A stretch of 64,000 bases of DNA from Theropithecus gelada (taxonomy: Eukaryota > Chordata > Mammalia > Primates > Cercopithecidae). Both the position numbers and the translations under genes were made by a program. Shown here one piece after another: positions 11,475-23,217 of the stretch; within the stretch, counting starts at the first letter, position 1; each line of letters opens with the position of its first letter. The notes under the pieces were generated by a model. That model did no database searches and was not told the origin of the DNA. It saw nothing but the letters and a program-made list of their open reading frames with translations. Location of the stretch: NCBI RefSeq assembly GCF_003255815.1, contig NC_037689.1, positions 26,213,154 to 26,277,153 on the forward strand, read 5' to 3'.

Positions 11475-12050
11475 CTTTATCTATCTATCTTCTATCTACT
11501 TATCTATCATCTATGTTCCATCTAGCTGCTATTATCTATTAATCATCTATTGCCTATTTATCCATCTATCTGTGTAGCTATTTGTCTATCATTAATCACC
11601 TATCATCTATTTTCTATCATCTATATATCTATTTATAATCTATCTTCTACCTATCATCTATCAATCATCTATCATCTATTTATATATTCATTATCTATCT
11701 TCTATCTATTCATCATTTATCATCTATCAATCATCTGGCTATTTACTTGTCATCTATGTATGTATTTATCCATAATCTAACTATTTACTATCTATGCATC
11801 AAATATTTTCTATCTATATGTCTGTCTATTATCTATTATGTATCTATCAATTATCTATCATCTATTCATTAATCATCTATCTATTTTCTATCTTCTATCA
11901 TCTATTTATTAATCATCTATCATCTATCTATATATGAACTGTTTAACTTCCATCTATCTGTGAATTATCTATTTATGATCTATCTGTCATCTGTTTATCT
12001 ATCTGTGAATTATCCATTTATCCATCATCTATAAATTCAGCATATTCATC
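11475..12050. repeat. Degenerate ATCT/TCTA tetranucleotide field
   Basis: Over about 575 bp the sequence is built from ATCT, with recurrent TCATCTAT and TTAATCATCT variants. The frame of the repeat drifts and short unrelated insertions occur. It appears to be an old, large, interrupted microsatellite. Frames through it are repeat artefacts. Confidence 0.92.
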
Positions 12051-12584
12051 TCTATATCTACTTCACCTTTTCTCTCTTACTGAGTTACATGGGACCATAC
12101 TTTCTTCCTTATGATCTTCCACTTTCTTGCTTCCTCTTTCCCTACCCCAGGTCCCTGTTCCCTAATATAAAGATGTTTATTAATGCCAATAATTGTCCAC
12201 ATTTCTCAAATTAATAATCAAGGTATATTTTTATAATGTGTAGAGATGAAGAAAGAAAAGAGACAATAAAACAAGAGGATAAAGTAAAAAAGAGAAATAA
12301 ATGTTAGGAAGGTGGGGAAGAAAAAGAAGAGAAACATACAACCTTTGAACCACGGTGGGATTGCTTTCTTTTCTTGTTATTTTGCTATTTATTTGCTTAA
12401 CTATCAGTCTCCATGATGATTTGTATCTTATATGAACCTCCAGGACTAGCAAGGGTGGCTTCTGGCATTGTCCCTGTGCTTTATGAAACAGGACATACAA
12501 AAGAAGCTTGAACCATGTTTTGTTTTGTTTTGTTTTGTTTTCAAACAGTGTAGATCTTGTAGATTTTAATTTTTCTAGTTTTCT
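12051..12584. other. Unassigned sequence with (TTTTG)n
   Basis: Apart from the TTTTG run at 12517-12541 I recognise no gene or repeat. Confidence 0.4.
12517..12541. repeat. (TTTTG)n short array
   Basis: About five uninterrupted TTTTG units. Confidence 0.9.
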
Positions 12585-12960
12585 TTTTTAACTTTTAAAA
12601 AATATAATTTTAACTGCTATTTTAGGTTGAGAAGGTGCACGTGAAGGCTTGTTGCATGGGTATATGATATGACGTGAGGTTTGTGATATGAATGATACTG
12701 TCAAACAGGTAGTGAGTATACCAATAGGTAGATTTGCAGCCCTTGCCCCTCTCCCTCTCTCTGCACTCTAGTAGTCCCCAGTGTCTATTATTCCCATCTT
12801 TATGTTCATGTGTACTGAATATTTAGCTCCCACCTATAAGTGAGAACACGTGGTATTTGATTTTTCTGTTCCTGCATTAATTCGCTTAGGATCATGGCCT
12901 CCAGCTGCGTCCATATTGCTGCAAAGGACAGGATTTCTTTCTTTTTTTATGGTAGTATTC
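12585..12960 (-). mobile_element. L1 3'-end fragment (L1P/L1M)
   Basis: Antisense L1 3' UTR and ORF2 end: 'ggtgcacgtgaaggcttgtt', 'agctcccacctataagtgag' and 'tccatattgctgcaaaggac'. The ORF2 C-terminal coding remnant is readable on the minus strand but is fused to unrelated sequence. Confidence 0.88.
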
Positions 12961-13189
12961 CAGGTCGAACCACAACTTTCAATGCAAATTGGAGATGTTT
13001 GTAAACCTGGAAATGCAATGTATGGTGAGGTGAGGTGGCATTTTAATGATTTACACTTATTTTTGCTCCAAGTATGGTTTGTTATCTTATGTCCATAACC
13101 CCAATAACCCTGATGACTTTCTTTCTTCTCAAATTCCATGCATCCTATTGCACGCACATAATGGTTTAGACCAACACACACTTTTTTCT

Positions 13190-13620
13190 TCTTTAGCTTA
13201 GAGTTCTGTAGGTTGGAAATCCAGCTCCACGTGGCTGAGTTCTTTGTTCACCGTCTTGCCCTCAATAAGCCTGGGTTGGGCTCTTAACTGCAGGCTCTCA
13301 GAAGAATGTTCATTTGGGTTGTTGGCAGAATTCAGTTTTGTATGGTTGTAGAACATTCTTCTTTTCCTTAGCAGCTATCAGCCAAGGAATGCTTATGGAA
13401 ACCAATCACATTCCTTGGCATGAGGTCCCTTCAAAGCCAAAGATAGCAGATCAGATCCTTCTCAACCTGTGGATTTCTCCAACTTGCTCATCTTCCACCA
13501 GCTAGAGAAACACTCTGCTTTTTTAGGGCTCGTGTGATTAGGTCATGCCCACCAGGATAATATATCTATCTTCATTAATTTTCATTTAAATATGTCTTAC
13601 ATCTGAAATGTACTCACACA
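13190..13620 (-). mobile_element. MLT1-type MaLR LTR, diverged
   Basis: The top strand follows, with many changes, the reverse of an older MLT1 LTR: 'gttgttggcagaattcagtt', 'agccaaagatagcaga', a ccttctcaacctgtgg segment and 'gggctcgtgtgattaggtca'. Subfamily not assigned. Confidence 0.65.
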
Positions 13621-13683
13621 GCACGAATGTGGGTATGGGCTAATTTACTTCTAAGTGGGCAATGATTTTTTTTTTTTTTTTTT

Positions 13684-13850
13684 GGTAAATATTTTAGGCT
13701 TTGCAGACCACATGGACTTTCTCATTACAGTGACAAAGGAGGCACAGCGAGTACACACACAAGTGGGCATGTTCCAATAAAACTTTACTTACAAAAACAC
13801 ATGGAGGGCCAGATTTAGCCCTTCAGCTGCGCTTTGCTGCCCATTGTTCT
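13684..13850 (+). mobile_element. hAT-type DNA transposon fragment
   Basis: It carries 'gtaaatattttaggctttgc', then 'ttccaataaaactttactta', and an 'agggccagatttagccc' end. These match, from memory, a common human hAT family. A second copy of the same family lies in the opposite orientation at 57315-57450. A 20-T run precedes it. Confidence 0.6.
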
Positions 13851-13855
13851 AGATA

Positions 13856-14209
13856 GAGGGGTATATTAGCCAAGCCTATCTGTCAAATTGGCTGTCCTTT
13901 TAACAGTCCATCAAAAGGCTAAATTTTTCATACGTGTTAAATAAACTCATATGTATTTATAACCTCTGCAGCCCATCATATTTGATAAATTTTCCACTGT
14001 GTTCCAACCCTATTGCTGAAAATAACTAGAAAATCTGCCCAGGATATATAAAGAATACTCAGTATTAAGGGAGCAGAGAGCTAGTAGAAGATTGGTCCTG
14101 AGAGATCAGCATAATACAGAAAAAGGAAACAGAGATGACAGAAGCATCCATTCTGAGTTACATGGTCCATCCGTAAACAGATTTGCACCTATCTATTAAG
14201 ATAGGAAGA
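13856..14209. other. Unassigned sequence
   Basis: No gene or known repeat is recognised. Confidence 0.4.
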
Positions 14210-14345
14210 AGCCCAGTCACAGTGACTCACACCTGTAATCACAGCACTTTGGGAGGCTGAGGTAGAAGGATCACTTGAGCCCAGGAGTTGGAGATCAGTT
14301 TGGGCAGCATAGCAAGACCTCATCTCAAAAAATAATTAAAAAAAT
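14210..14345 (+). mobile_element. Alu left monomer (FLAM-type)
   Basis: A left arm only, from agcccagtcacagtgac to 'caagacctcatctc' and an A-rich tail, followed by (AAAAT)n at about 14357-14374. Confidence 0.85.
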
Positions 14346-14659
14346 TTTTTTCCTAAAATAAAATAAAATAAATAACATAGTGAGAAGATGGAGAGAAAAC
14401 ACCATCAAGCAGTATAATTTTTCTGAAGTAAAATAATAAGGTAGAAGGGGGAAAAATTTGAGATCAAAGTTCAGGAATGTGGACAACATGATAACAACAT
14501 GTGGATAACATGAGGCTCTTGGTAAAGCCTGGATGTTAAGAGTAGGGGAAAGTTAGCAATAGAAAAGCTTTCAGAAATGCTGCAGTATAGGCACTAAGTG
14601 GCTCCATTCCTATTTGAATTCAGGAAATATTCTCTCACCCTGATTGCTTGACAGAAAAA

Positions 14660-16795
14660 TAAGTCCCATCTGGAAGAATAAGATATTATACAAAAAAAGA
14701 AATTCAAAAAAAACCATAGAAGTATATTATATAAAATGTCCAGAATTCACTCAAAGTTATCAAGTATATTAAGAAAATAAAAGGCAAGGAAAAGTAAAAC
14801 ATACAGGCAATATAAATAGCTCTATGTGAGATCAAAATATTGATTGTTAAATTCAACTTTTAAATAACTATGATTAATATATTAAGAAATTAGAAGACCA
14901 AATGAAACATTCCGGTAGGTAACTAAACATTTTTAAAAAGAATTAAGTGAAAGTTCTACAGCTGAAAAACTCACAATCTGAAATAGAAAAACTAAATAGG
15001 CTTAACAACAGTGTAGATTCTGTTGAAGAGATGGTTAGTGACTTGGATGATTGATTGAAAGAAAATACCCAGAAAGAAAGATGGCACGTGAAAACAAAGG
15101 GAGGAAAATACAGAAGAAAGAGCCTAAGAAACTTATGAAACTAGGTAAACACTGCCAAAATGCATGTAATTGGAGAGTATTTGAAAGGGAAATAGAAGAG
15201 AGTCAATGACAAACAGTTAATACAAGTTGCCAAAGGATTTTACAAAACTGACAAAAGCATCAAATAGAAAATCAAGCAGAATTACAAAGCCCAAACAAGA
15301 AACAAAGTAAACATCATAACACATATCAGAATGACAAACCAAAGACACAGAAAAACATTTCAAAGCAGCCATTGGCGAGGAAAAGCACATGACTTTCATA
15401 GAAGGAACAAGACAGGTAGAAATAATGAAATGCTGGAAAAAAAAAAAAAGAACTGCATCAAAGTGTCATAAAAATAAGACGCCATCTCAGAAATTAATGG
15501 CCAATGAATATGCCTTTGAGAACATTAGCCAAGTATATACATTTTCCAAAAAAACGAAACCTACAAATTTACCAGCAGACCAGATCTAAGGGAAATACTC
15601 AATTTTTTTAAACCACTGGAAAGTGGTGCCAGATTGAGGCACAGAAATGGTTGAAAATGTCAGCACAGTTGAATGCATGAGCAATATGGGTTTTATGAAA
15701 CCATATTAATAATGTCTTACTTATGTATATGTGTGTAAAGGAAGTTAAAACAGTAAAAGAAGATGAGAGATAAATTATAATACAGTATCCTTATGTTAAT
15801 TGCATTTTCTGGAAAACAATGTGGTAAACATGCTAATTTTTGTTAGACTTGTAGAAGGCATTGGTTCATTGTGTATCTTCCAGAGTAACTACAAAATGTA
15901 ATGTGAACAAAATTTTTAAAAAGTAAAAATGATTTAAGAAATACAAAAATGCATAATAATAAATTATTTAATTTCTTCAGAAAGTGTAAATGTGCCCTTA
16001 TATCATAAATACAAGTTGTTCAAAGAGTACAATTAAAGGGAATTCTCATACTGAGTAAAAATAAAATCCGACAATATGCTGCTTCCATGACACAAACACA
16101 AAGTACAAAAATAGGTAAAGATTAAAATTATAAGTACAGAAAAATGTATACTAACTAAACACTAACCATTAAAAAGCATATGTAGCAATACTAGTATCAG
16201 TCAAAGTAAAACACAAGGCAAAACAATTACTAAAATTAAGGAGTGCTATTTCAAATTTAACAGGAAGCCATAAAATTATAAATCCATTGGTGACTCAGAA
16301 GAGAGGTTCAAAGTCTGTAAATCAAAACATCACATATCATAGATGAGAAATAGACACGTTCGTGATGGTCAACTATTTTAACACATCGATTACAGTGCCT
16401 GATTGAACAAGAAGGCAAATAATTAGAAATTATCAACAAGAATTGAAAACACAAGTTACTTAATTGGCATATGTAGGGCAATGCAGCCAGTGACCACATA
16501 ATTCTTATTTGCATCGAATGCACAAGGGACGTGCATCAACATTGACCATATGTTGCACTGTAAAACAAATGTTGACACATTTTATAGGAATGAAAATATC
16601 AAAGCAATGTACTCTCATCACAATGGAATTAGCAGCAATTCAAGGGCACAAATACAACTAGAAAAAACCCAAATGTTTGTAAATTAAATGACACATAATC
16701 AACCCAGGAGATAAAGAAGATAAACATGGGTGATTAGAAAATATTTTAAATTTAATGATAATTAAAATGTGACATATGAAACCCTGTGAATGCAT
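14660..16795 (+). mobile_element. Old L1M (possibly HAL1-like) body, fragmented
   Basis: Text resembling L1M ORF1 appears at 14870-15600 ('ctacagctgaaaaactca', 'attaagaaattagaagacc', 'accagcagaccaga'). Diverged ORF2 endonuclease-region text follows at 16100-16790 ('aactagaaaaaacccaaatg'-like). Both lie on the plus strand with many indels, and no open frame survives. Continuity over 15600-16100 is inferred. Confidence 0.6.
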
Positions 16796-16826
16796 CCATA
16801 TTTAGGCTTGAAAAGAAATATGCAGC

Positions 16827-17174
16827 TGTCTCAGTTTGTTTGGGCTGTTGTAACAAAGCACTATAAACTGAGTGGCTTATAATAAATCACAGAAATTTAT
16901 AACTCATATTTCTGGACCCTGGAAAGTTCAAGATCAATGTACCAGCAGATTCAGTGCCTGGTGAGGATTCACTTCCTAACTTATACAAGGCACCTTCTCG
17001 CTGTGTCCTCACATATTGGAAGAGGCAAGGGAGCTCACTTCGCTAATTCCCTTCATTAGGGCTCCACCCTTATGACCTAGTCACCTTCCAAAGGCCCTAC
17101 CTCCTAATGCTGTCATATTGAGTATTAGGTTCTAACATGAATTTTAGGGGGATATCAATATTCAGACCATAGCA
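16827..17174 (-). mobile_element. MLT1-type MaLR LTR inserted in L1M
   Basis: From 'tgtctcagtttgtttgggct' to 'ttcagaccatagca', with 'agcagattcagtgcctggtg' and 'ctcgctgtgtcctcacat'. Flanks gcagc and acagc (16822-16826, 17175-17179) match at 4 of 5 positions, consistent with a worn 5-bp duplication. It splits the L1M. Confidence 0.82.
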
Positions 17175-17368
17175 ACAGCCTTCATTGCCTATAATGGTTA
17201 ATTAATGCTGAATATTTATTACTATAAATCACTGTTGATAAATAAGAATTAATTAATGCTGAAAATTGATGCTGTATCTATCTGAGCCAGCTAGAAAAAA
17301 ATTCAACAACTTGAATGCAAAGATATTAGAAGAAGGTAAATTAAAGTAAGAGAAAATATTAACAAAAC

Positions 17369-17674
17369 TTTTTTTTTTTTTTTTTTTTTTTTGAGACGGA
17401 GTCTCGCTCTGTGGCCCAGGCTGGAGTGCAGTGGCCAGATCTCAGCTCACTGCAAGCTCCGCCTCCCGGGTTCACGCCATTCTCCTGCCTCAGCCTCCTG
17501 AGTAGCTGGGACTACAGGCGCCCGCCACCTCGCCCGGCTAGTTTTTTGTATTTTTTAGTAGAGACGGGGTTTCACCGTGTCAGTCAGGATGGTCTCGATC
17601 TCCTGACCTCGTGATCCGCCCGTCTCGGCCTCCCAAAGTGCTGGGATTACAGGCTTGAGCCACTGCGCCCGGCC
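17369..17674 (-). mobile_element. Young AluY, full length
   Basis: A 24-T tail is followed by 'gagacggagtctcgctctgt' and a nearly consensus AluY down to 'ctgcgcccggcc'. It carries 'cccgtctcggcctccc', 'caggcttgagccac' and 'cgtgtcagtcagg', variants I associate with Old World monkey AluY rather than human AluY. Long CpG-containing segments confirm recent insertion. Confidence 0.95.
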
Positions 17675-18129
17675 CAAAATTTTTAAAAAAGAAATCACTT
17701 CCAAAATTGTGAAGACCTCTGAAAATCCTCCTCTCCTTAAAAGCAATGAGAAAAATTTGGAAATATTGTCAAAATAAAAATGTTCAGAATGCTAATAATT
17801 ACCCAAAAACTTTCAACAGTCAGAGGCTGATTGATTTAAAAAGGATAGTTGAATTTTGGTAAGGGCAGAAGGTTTGTGGTGTTTTAACATGGTCTATTCT
17901 TCTTGTCTTCTCCCCACTTTCATGGTAGCCTTGTACTCCAGCCTTGAAGGCAGTATAGCTGTGAAAACTAATAGCCACTGAAGGGGGCAGAACGAGAATG
18001 AAGCTCCTCCAAAAGCTCCATGTAGAGAAAACTTTGTGCATTTGACCTGGTAGCTCCCCGGAAAAGCTCCATTTATGGAATTTGTTTTTATTTGACTTGA
18101 CAAAGAGGTTGCACAATGGGAAAAGGCGT
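17675..18129. other. Unassigned segment between L1M pieces
   Basis: This segment separates L1M pieces and contains most of a 134-codon open frame on the minus strand (17820-18224). That frame runs on into antisense L1M and has no recognised domain. I judge it non-coding. Confidence 0.4.
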
Positions 18130-18740
18130 TTCCCCACTTTACCTATCAATAGCAGCATACACATTCTTCTCAAGTGTCCATGCAACTTATTCTTAGGTAG
18201 ACCATGGGTTAGGTCATACAACAAGACTAAGAGAAGTTAACGGGATTGAAATTGTACAAAGTATGTCTCTGACCCTAGAGGAAATAAATTACAAATTAAA
18301 AGCAGAGAGAAATTTGGAAAATTTACAAATATGTGGAAATTAAACAGCACACTTATAAATAACCAATGGGTCAAATATGGAATTAGGAAAGCCTTTAGAC
18401 AATGATATGAGACCAACGAAAATAAAAGCATGCCATGCCAAAATGAACAGGACTTTATACATTATATAAAGGTAAAGTAGTGCTTGAAGGTCAATTTATA
18501 GCTGTAAATGTCTACATGTAAAATTAAGAATATCTCAAAGTAGTTCTCTAAACATTCACCTTTAGATAATAGATTAAGAACAGCAAATTAAACCAAATGT
18601 AAGCAAGAGGGAAGAAATAATTATTATTGGATTGGAAATAAATAAAATAGAGAATAGAAAAACAGTAAAGAAACTTAATGAAATCAAAGGTCAATTATTT
18701 GAAAGATAAAGATAAACAAAATTGCCAATTCTTTAACTTG
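18130..18740 (+). mobile_element. L1M ORF2 fragment
   Basis: Recognisable L1 ORF2 nucleotide text: 'agcagcatacacattcttct', 'aaattaaacagcacactta', 'aaccaatgggtcaaa' and 'gaatagaaaaacagtaaag'. Multiple stops and indels destroy the frame. Probably the same insertion as the L1M upstream. Confidence 0.8.
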
Positions 18741-18769
18741 GCACAATGTTTTTTAACTTGGCACATGAA

Positions 18770-18900
18770 CTTTATATACATAAAATATTTTTTTATATAT
18801 ATAATATAAATGTGATGTGTTTATATTTTGTGTATATCAATGTGATCTGTTTATACTGATTTATATATTATATATATTTATAACATATCTGTCCAATTTC
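18770..18900. repeat. TA-rich low-complexity patch
   Basis: Mostly TATATA and TTTATA text with no unit structure. Confidence 0.7.
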
Positions 18901-19144
18901 CAAATTCGAGTGGGAGTTAGATCAAGATTAAAGTGTGATTTGAAATTTGGCCAAGCTACAAAAAATGTAAATGTAAATGTAAATAAAGAAGAAACAATGG
19001 CCCAGCATAAAAACAATGTGCACAGAGTAAGATAAAAGATGAAAACATTCAGGTACTGTATTAAATGTCTGTTAATAAATATGGAGAAAATCAATTTTCC
19101 TATCAAACTAAAGACTGTCAGATAAGGTTATGCAGATAAAATCA

Positions 19145-19462
19145 GGTTGGGCTTAGTGACTCATGGCTGTAATCCCAGCACTTTGGGAAGCTAGGGTGGA
19201 AAGATCACTTGAGTTCAGGAGTTTGAGACCAGCCTGAGCAACAGGGTGAGACCCTATCTTTCCCAGAAAAAACAAAAAACAAAAAACAATTAGCTAGGCA
19301 TGGAGGTACACACTTGTGAGCCCTCTTACTTGGGAGGCTGAGGTGATAGGATTGCCAAACCCAGGAGGTCAAGGCTCCAATAAGCCATGATCGTGCCACT
19401 GCACTCCAGCCTGGGTGACAGAGTGAAACCCTGTCTCAAAAATAAATAAATAAGTAAATAAA
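19145..19462 (+). mobile_element. Alu (AluJ-like)
   Basis: Full two-arm Alu from ggttgggcttagtgac to 'gaaaccctgtctc', with an AAATA-rich tail. The linker has AAAAAC repeats (about 19265-19288). Confidence 0.93.
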
Positions 19463-20114
19463 GATCAAATGTATTTGCAATGCTTTTGAAATGATACACA
19501 GTAAAACAATTAAAAAGGAAAACAATAAACTAAGACACAAGATAACACCCACATGGAAATGTAAATTTTAAGGAAAGGATTGATTGGTCGTGTTAGCAGC
19601 AGCTGGAGCAGAATTGAGGTTCTTCACTGAGATTGGGAGGATACATGCTGGGACCCCCAGCCTTGAACAAACACTGATGGGTGCATGCAATATATAGATA
19701 TGTATTTATTTACCTATATATCATATATATCAAATGTATATGATATATGTTTGTGTACAAAGCCACATATCAAATTAATACAACCAAAATTGCATTGAAA
19801 TTTGAGGAGAAAATGATGGAAGCACCTTTTTGGAGGTTCCACTAGTATAATAAGAGAAGGCATTGGAATAATTAGAAGAGTAAGAAAAAATATGTTTATT
19901 CTTACCTAATGAACATTAATAAGTGAGTGTGGCTAATACATAAGTTTTCCAACGTGGTTGGATACAAGGGATGTGTATAAAAAGTCACTTTTCAGTTATT
20001 TTTAAAATAGCATATGAGAACCAGAAATGCAATAGTAAATTAAAATGGTATCACAGATATTATTAAACCTGTAGACATATTTACCAAGAAAAGAGTAACA
20101 AAAATCTTACTGAA
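19463..20114. other. Unassigned sequence with TA-rich patch
   Basis: A TATATCA-rich patch lies at 19690-19760. The rest may be old L1, but I cannot support it firmly. Confidence 0.4.
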
Positions 20115-20125
20115 AGTCAAATTTT

Positions 20126-20420
20126 GGGGTGGGCGTGGTGGCTGACATTTGTATTCCCTGAACTTTGGGAGGCTGAGGAGGGAAGATCACTTGAGTCCCG
20201 GAGTTTGAGACCAACCTGGGGAACATGGAAAAACCAGGTCTCCACAAAAATGAAAATATTAGCCAGGTGTGGTGGCTTGTGCCTGTGGTCCCAGCTCCTT
20301 GGGAGTCTGAGGTGAGAGGATCACTTGAGCCTGGGAGATGGAGGCTGCAGTGATCCAAGATCATGCCACTATACACCAGCTTGAATGACTGAATGAGACC
20401 CTGTCTCACAAAAAGGAAAG
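20126..20420 (+). mobile_element. Alu (AluJ-like) with TSD
   Basis: Two-arm Alu from ggggtgggcgtggtggc to 'gagaccctgtctcac'. Flanks agtcaaattttg (about 20115) and agtaaaatttg (about 20421) form a worn target-site duplication. Confidence 0.92.
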
Positions 20421-20489
20421 AAGTAAAATTTGTAGAATATGTACATTTGTGTATTTTTTGAAAAAACATTTTATCTGACTCGAAGGAAA

Positions 20490-20708
20490 TGGAATGGTTA
20501 AACAAAATGGCATCTTCACAACATTTTATTCAGCCATTAAATCAAAGAAAAAGATTTACATACTCAACAACTTGGGTGAATGCCATGTGTGCTAAGTCAA
20601 TAAAAGCCCATTCAAAAGATCTTATACTGTATTACTCCACTTATAGTGACAAAATTGTAGCAATAATTGTAATAATTAGCATTGCCAAGGGTTATTGATA
20701 GTGGAGAG
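20490..20708 (+). mobile_element. L1M ORF2 3' fragment, first part
   Basis: Diverged L1M text ('cattttattcagccattaaa', 'caacttgggtgaatgcc', 'cttatactgtattactccac'). It is interrupted by the THE1 LTR and resumes at 21085. Confidence 0.7.
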
Positions 20709-20713
20709 GAGGT

Positions 20714-21079
20714 TGTATTAATCTGTTCTCACGCCGCTAATGAAGACATACCCAAGACTGGGTAATTTATAAAGCAAAAGAGGTTTAGTGGACTCACAGT
20801 TCCACATGGCTAGGAAGACCTCACAATCATGGCAGAAGGCAAAAAGAGGAGCAAAGCCACCTCTTACATGGTGGCAGGCAAGAGACCATGTGCAGGGAAA
20901 CTGCCCTTTATAAAACCAGCAGATCTCATGAAACTTATTTACTATAACCAGAACAGCACGGGAAAAACCCACTCCCATGATTCAATTACCTCCCACTAGG
21001 TCCCTCCCACACCACGTGGAGATTATGGGAGCTATAATTCAAGATGAGATTGAGGTGGGGACACAGCCAAACCATGTCA
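20714..21079 (-). mobile_element. THE1-type MaLR solo LTR with perfect 5-bp TSD
   Basis: Complete LTR (366 bp) on the minus strand, TG to CA. It is flanked by gaggt on both sides (20709-20713 and 21080-21084). It inserted into an L1M 3' end, so it postdates that element. Confidence 0.95.
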
Positions 21080-21084
21080 GAGGT

Positions 21085-21345
21085 GAACCAGTTTCATTAG
21101 AAAAGGGGATTTTTATGGTGATGAAATAGTTCTGTATCTTTTCAGTGGTGGTTCCTCCAAAGTAGAAATGAGAAAAATTACATCATAAAACTATACATAC
21201 TTTGGAGCCATATTAATTTCTTTGACATTGTAGTACAGGTAAATAAGGTACTGCCATTAGGAAAACCTGGTTGAAGGGTATACAGGATCTCTGTACTATC
21301 TTCACAAATTCCTATGAATCTCTGATTATACCAAAATTAGTTTTA
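21085..21345 (+). mobile_element. L1M 3' UTR fragment, second part
   Basis: Continuation after the LTR: 'tttttatggtgatgaaatag', 'ttctgtatcttttcagtggt' and 'attataccaaaatta', matching the L1MC/L1MD 3' end pattern. Confidence 0.7.
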
Positions 21346-22031
21346 AAAATACGACATCAGTGAATGTCAGGTTTAACCTGTCTTTACAGAGATTAAACTT
21401 AATACCTTAAACGGTATGCTTTCATGTCACTTCTGATTGTTCTTCTGAATAGTTTAAACCTAATGGTATGCTGTCTTACTTTAGAAGTGAATATTTCAGT
21501 GTTCTATCTTTCACATATTTGCTTACTTTCTCCTGTGGGTATTTTTAAATGCTTACAATAATTTGACACCATGATTCACAGTTTACTCTTGCTTGAGAAA
21601 GAAAATTCCAGATTGGAAATAGCTCACAAATGCATTAACAGTATTGTTTATTATCACCTGCAATGCCTAAGCAAACTTTCAAGATCTCACTCTTTTTATT
21701 TTCTTTCTCTCTCAGTTCAATTAGCTTTTGATTTGCTATTTTGTTTCCTGTTCTTCAGGGTAACTTTCTTTTTATTCTTCCTATTTAACGCAATTTTTCA
21801 TTTCTTTTATGTTTGTTCTGCCTTCAATAACAGAGAAATATTATATAACTGCGTTTGCCCAAACTATTTTTTTTCTAGTTGTTTCCCTGACTTAATAGCT
21901 CAGTATGACTCAGCATTCTAGAAATTAAAATAGAGGAAAATTCTAAATACACAATCATCTTAGCTTTTGTATGTTCATCACAGCAACATGTAACAAAAAG
22001 AAACAGATTTCTTTAGAGTAGAAACATTCAG
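21346..22031. other. Unassigned T-rich sequence
   Basis: A 116-codon frame at 21571-21921 (+) is phenylalanine- and leucine-rich through T-rich DNA and matches no family. No repeat is recognised. Confidence 0.4.
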
Positions 22032-22042
22032 AGAATCGAGCT

Positions 22043-22346
22043 TTATTTTTCTTTTTTTGAGACAGGGTCTCACTCTGTCACCCAGGCTTGAGTGCAGTAG
22101 TGCAGTCACAGCACACTGCAGCCTTAACCTACTGGGCTCAAGCAATCTTCCCACTTTAACCTTTGGACTAGCTGGAACCACAGATGTGTGCCACCACGTC
22201 TGGCTAATTTTTTTTCTTTTATATTTTGTAGAGACTGAGTCTCCCTATGTTGTCTGGGCTGGTCTCAGACTGTTGGGCTTGAGCCATCCTCTCGCTTCAG
22301 CCTCCCAAAGTGCCAGGATTACAGGCATAAGCCACCTCACCCAGCC
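22043..22346 (-). mobile_element. Alu (AluJ-like) with 13-bp TSD
   Basis: Antisense Alu from the T-tail to 'cacctcacccagcc'. Flanks agaatcgagcttt (22032-22044) and agaatctagcttt (22347-22359) are a target-site duplication with one difference. Confidence 0.95.
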
Positions 22347-22359
22347 AGAATCTAGCTTT

Positions 22360-23210
22360 CTTGCACCTCTTAGAAGTGGCATAAATGTAATGGAAACAGA
22401 GACTTATTAAATTTTCATTTAATGTTTTAGAAGAAACATCAGTTTAAAGCGCTCTAAAATATCTCCTTTTGTAGACAACATAAAAAAAAAACCCTTCAAA
22501 ACATGAAATAAAAATACTTGAGACTTCATTGCTGATGAATTATTGTATGCAATTAAGCCCTGCAATAAAATTCAGTTTAGAACACTAATAACCCTAGTCA
22601 GAATTTAATTGGGAGGCTAACAAAAACCTAGATTATTGTTGCTCTTCAAAATATGTGAGCTCAAAGATGGTACTTTTGTTACAATTTAAATGCTCTGTGG
22701 CTTCTATATTTTTAAGAGCAGAAAAATAAAGGGGCAAACATTTTTACATATACAAAATAAAATAGTGAATCGGAAGCTGGCAAATTTTGCTTCTCCAAAA
22801 GAAACATGTATTCATGGAAAGTAGAGACTTATTCTAATATTTATAAATGCAATATTAAGCAATTCTTTACCAAGCAGGCATAATACACAAAAACAAATTA
22901 TACTGCTAGGCAGAATGTGTAGCTTTCTTACATTTATTAAGAAAACACATTTTCACGCCATCATTTGGCATTATATTAACGTGCACTTTTGCATAGTTTG
23001 TGTGGCAAAATAGTGAAGGTTTTCAGAAGGATATGTGTGTATGGAACCAATAGATAAACATATATGTGTTCAACTTTTCTGTTAAAAATAGCATTGCATC
23101 TCCAACACAATAAAGAATAACAATTTGCTCCCTCCTTAAATCTACTCTCAGTGGGCTACAGATGTCAGGTCACCAGACATTGCTCATGCTCTTAACCAAG
23201 GGGGAGAATC
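22360..23210. other. 0.85-kb repeat-poor AT-rich stretch
   Basis: I recognise no transposon or gene. The text is AT-rich with many short TAAT-type motifs. It resembles non-coding sequence that is often conserved, but this is impression only. Confidence 0.4.
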
Positions 23211-23217
23211 CTCTAAC

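Noticed and set aside
12834..13181. 115-codon minus frame with L1 ORF2-like C-terminus
   Set aside because: Only its C-terminal third is L1 ORF2 remnant. The rest is unrelated sequence read through by chance.
17820..18224. Longest open frame in the window (134 codons, minus)
   Set aside because: It runs across unassigned DNA into antisense L1M, has no recognisable domain, and such lengths are expected by chance in 64 kb.
21571..21921. 116-codon Phe/Leu-rich frame resembling a membrane protein
   Set aside because: Hydrophobicity follows from T-rich DNA. There is no repeatable domain, no upstream start context and no splice support.
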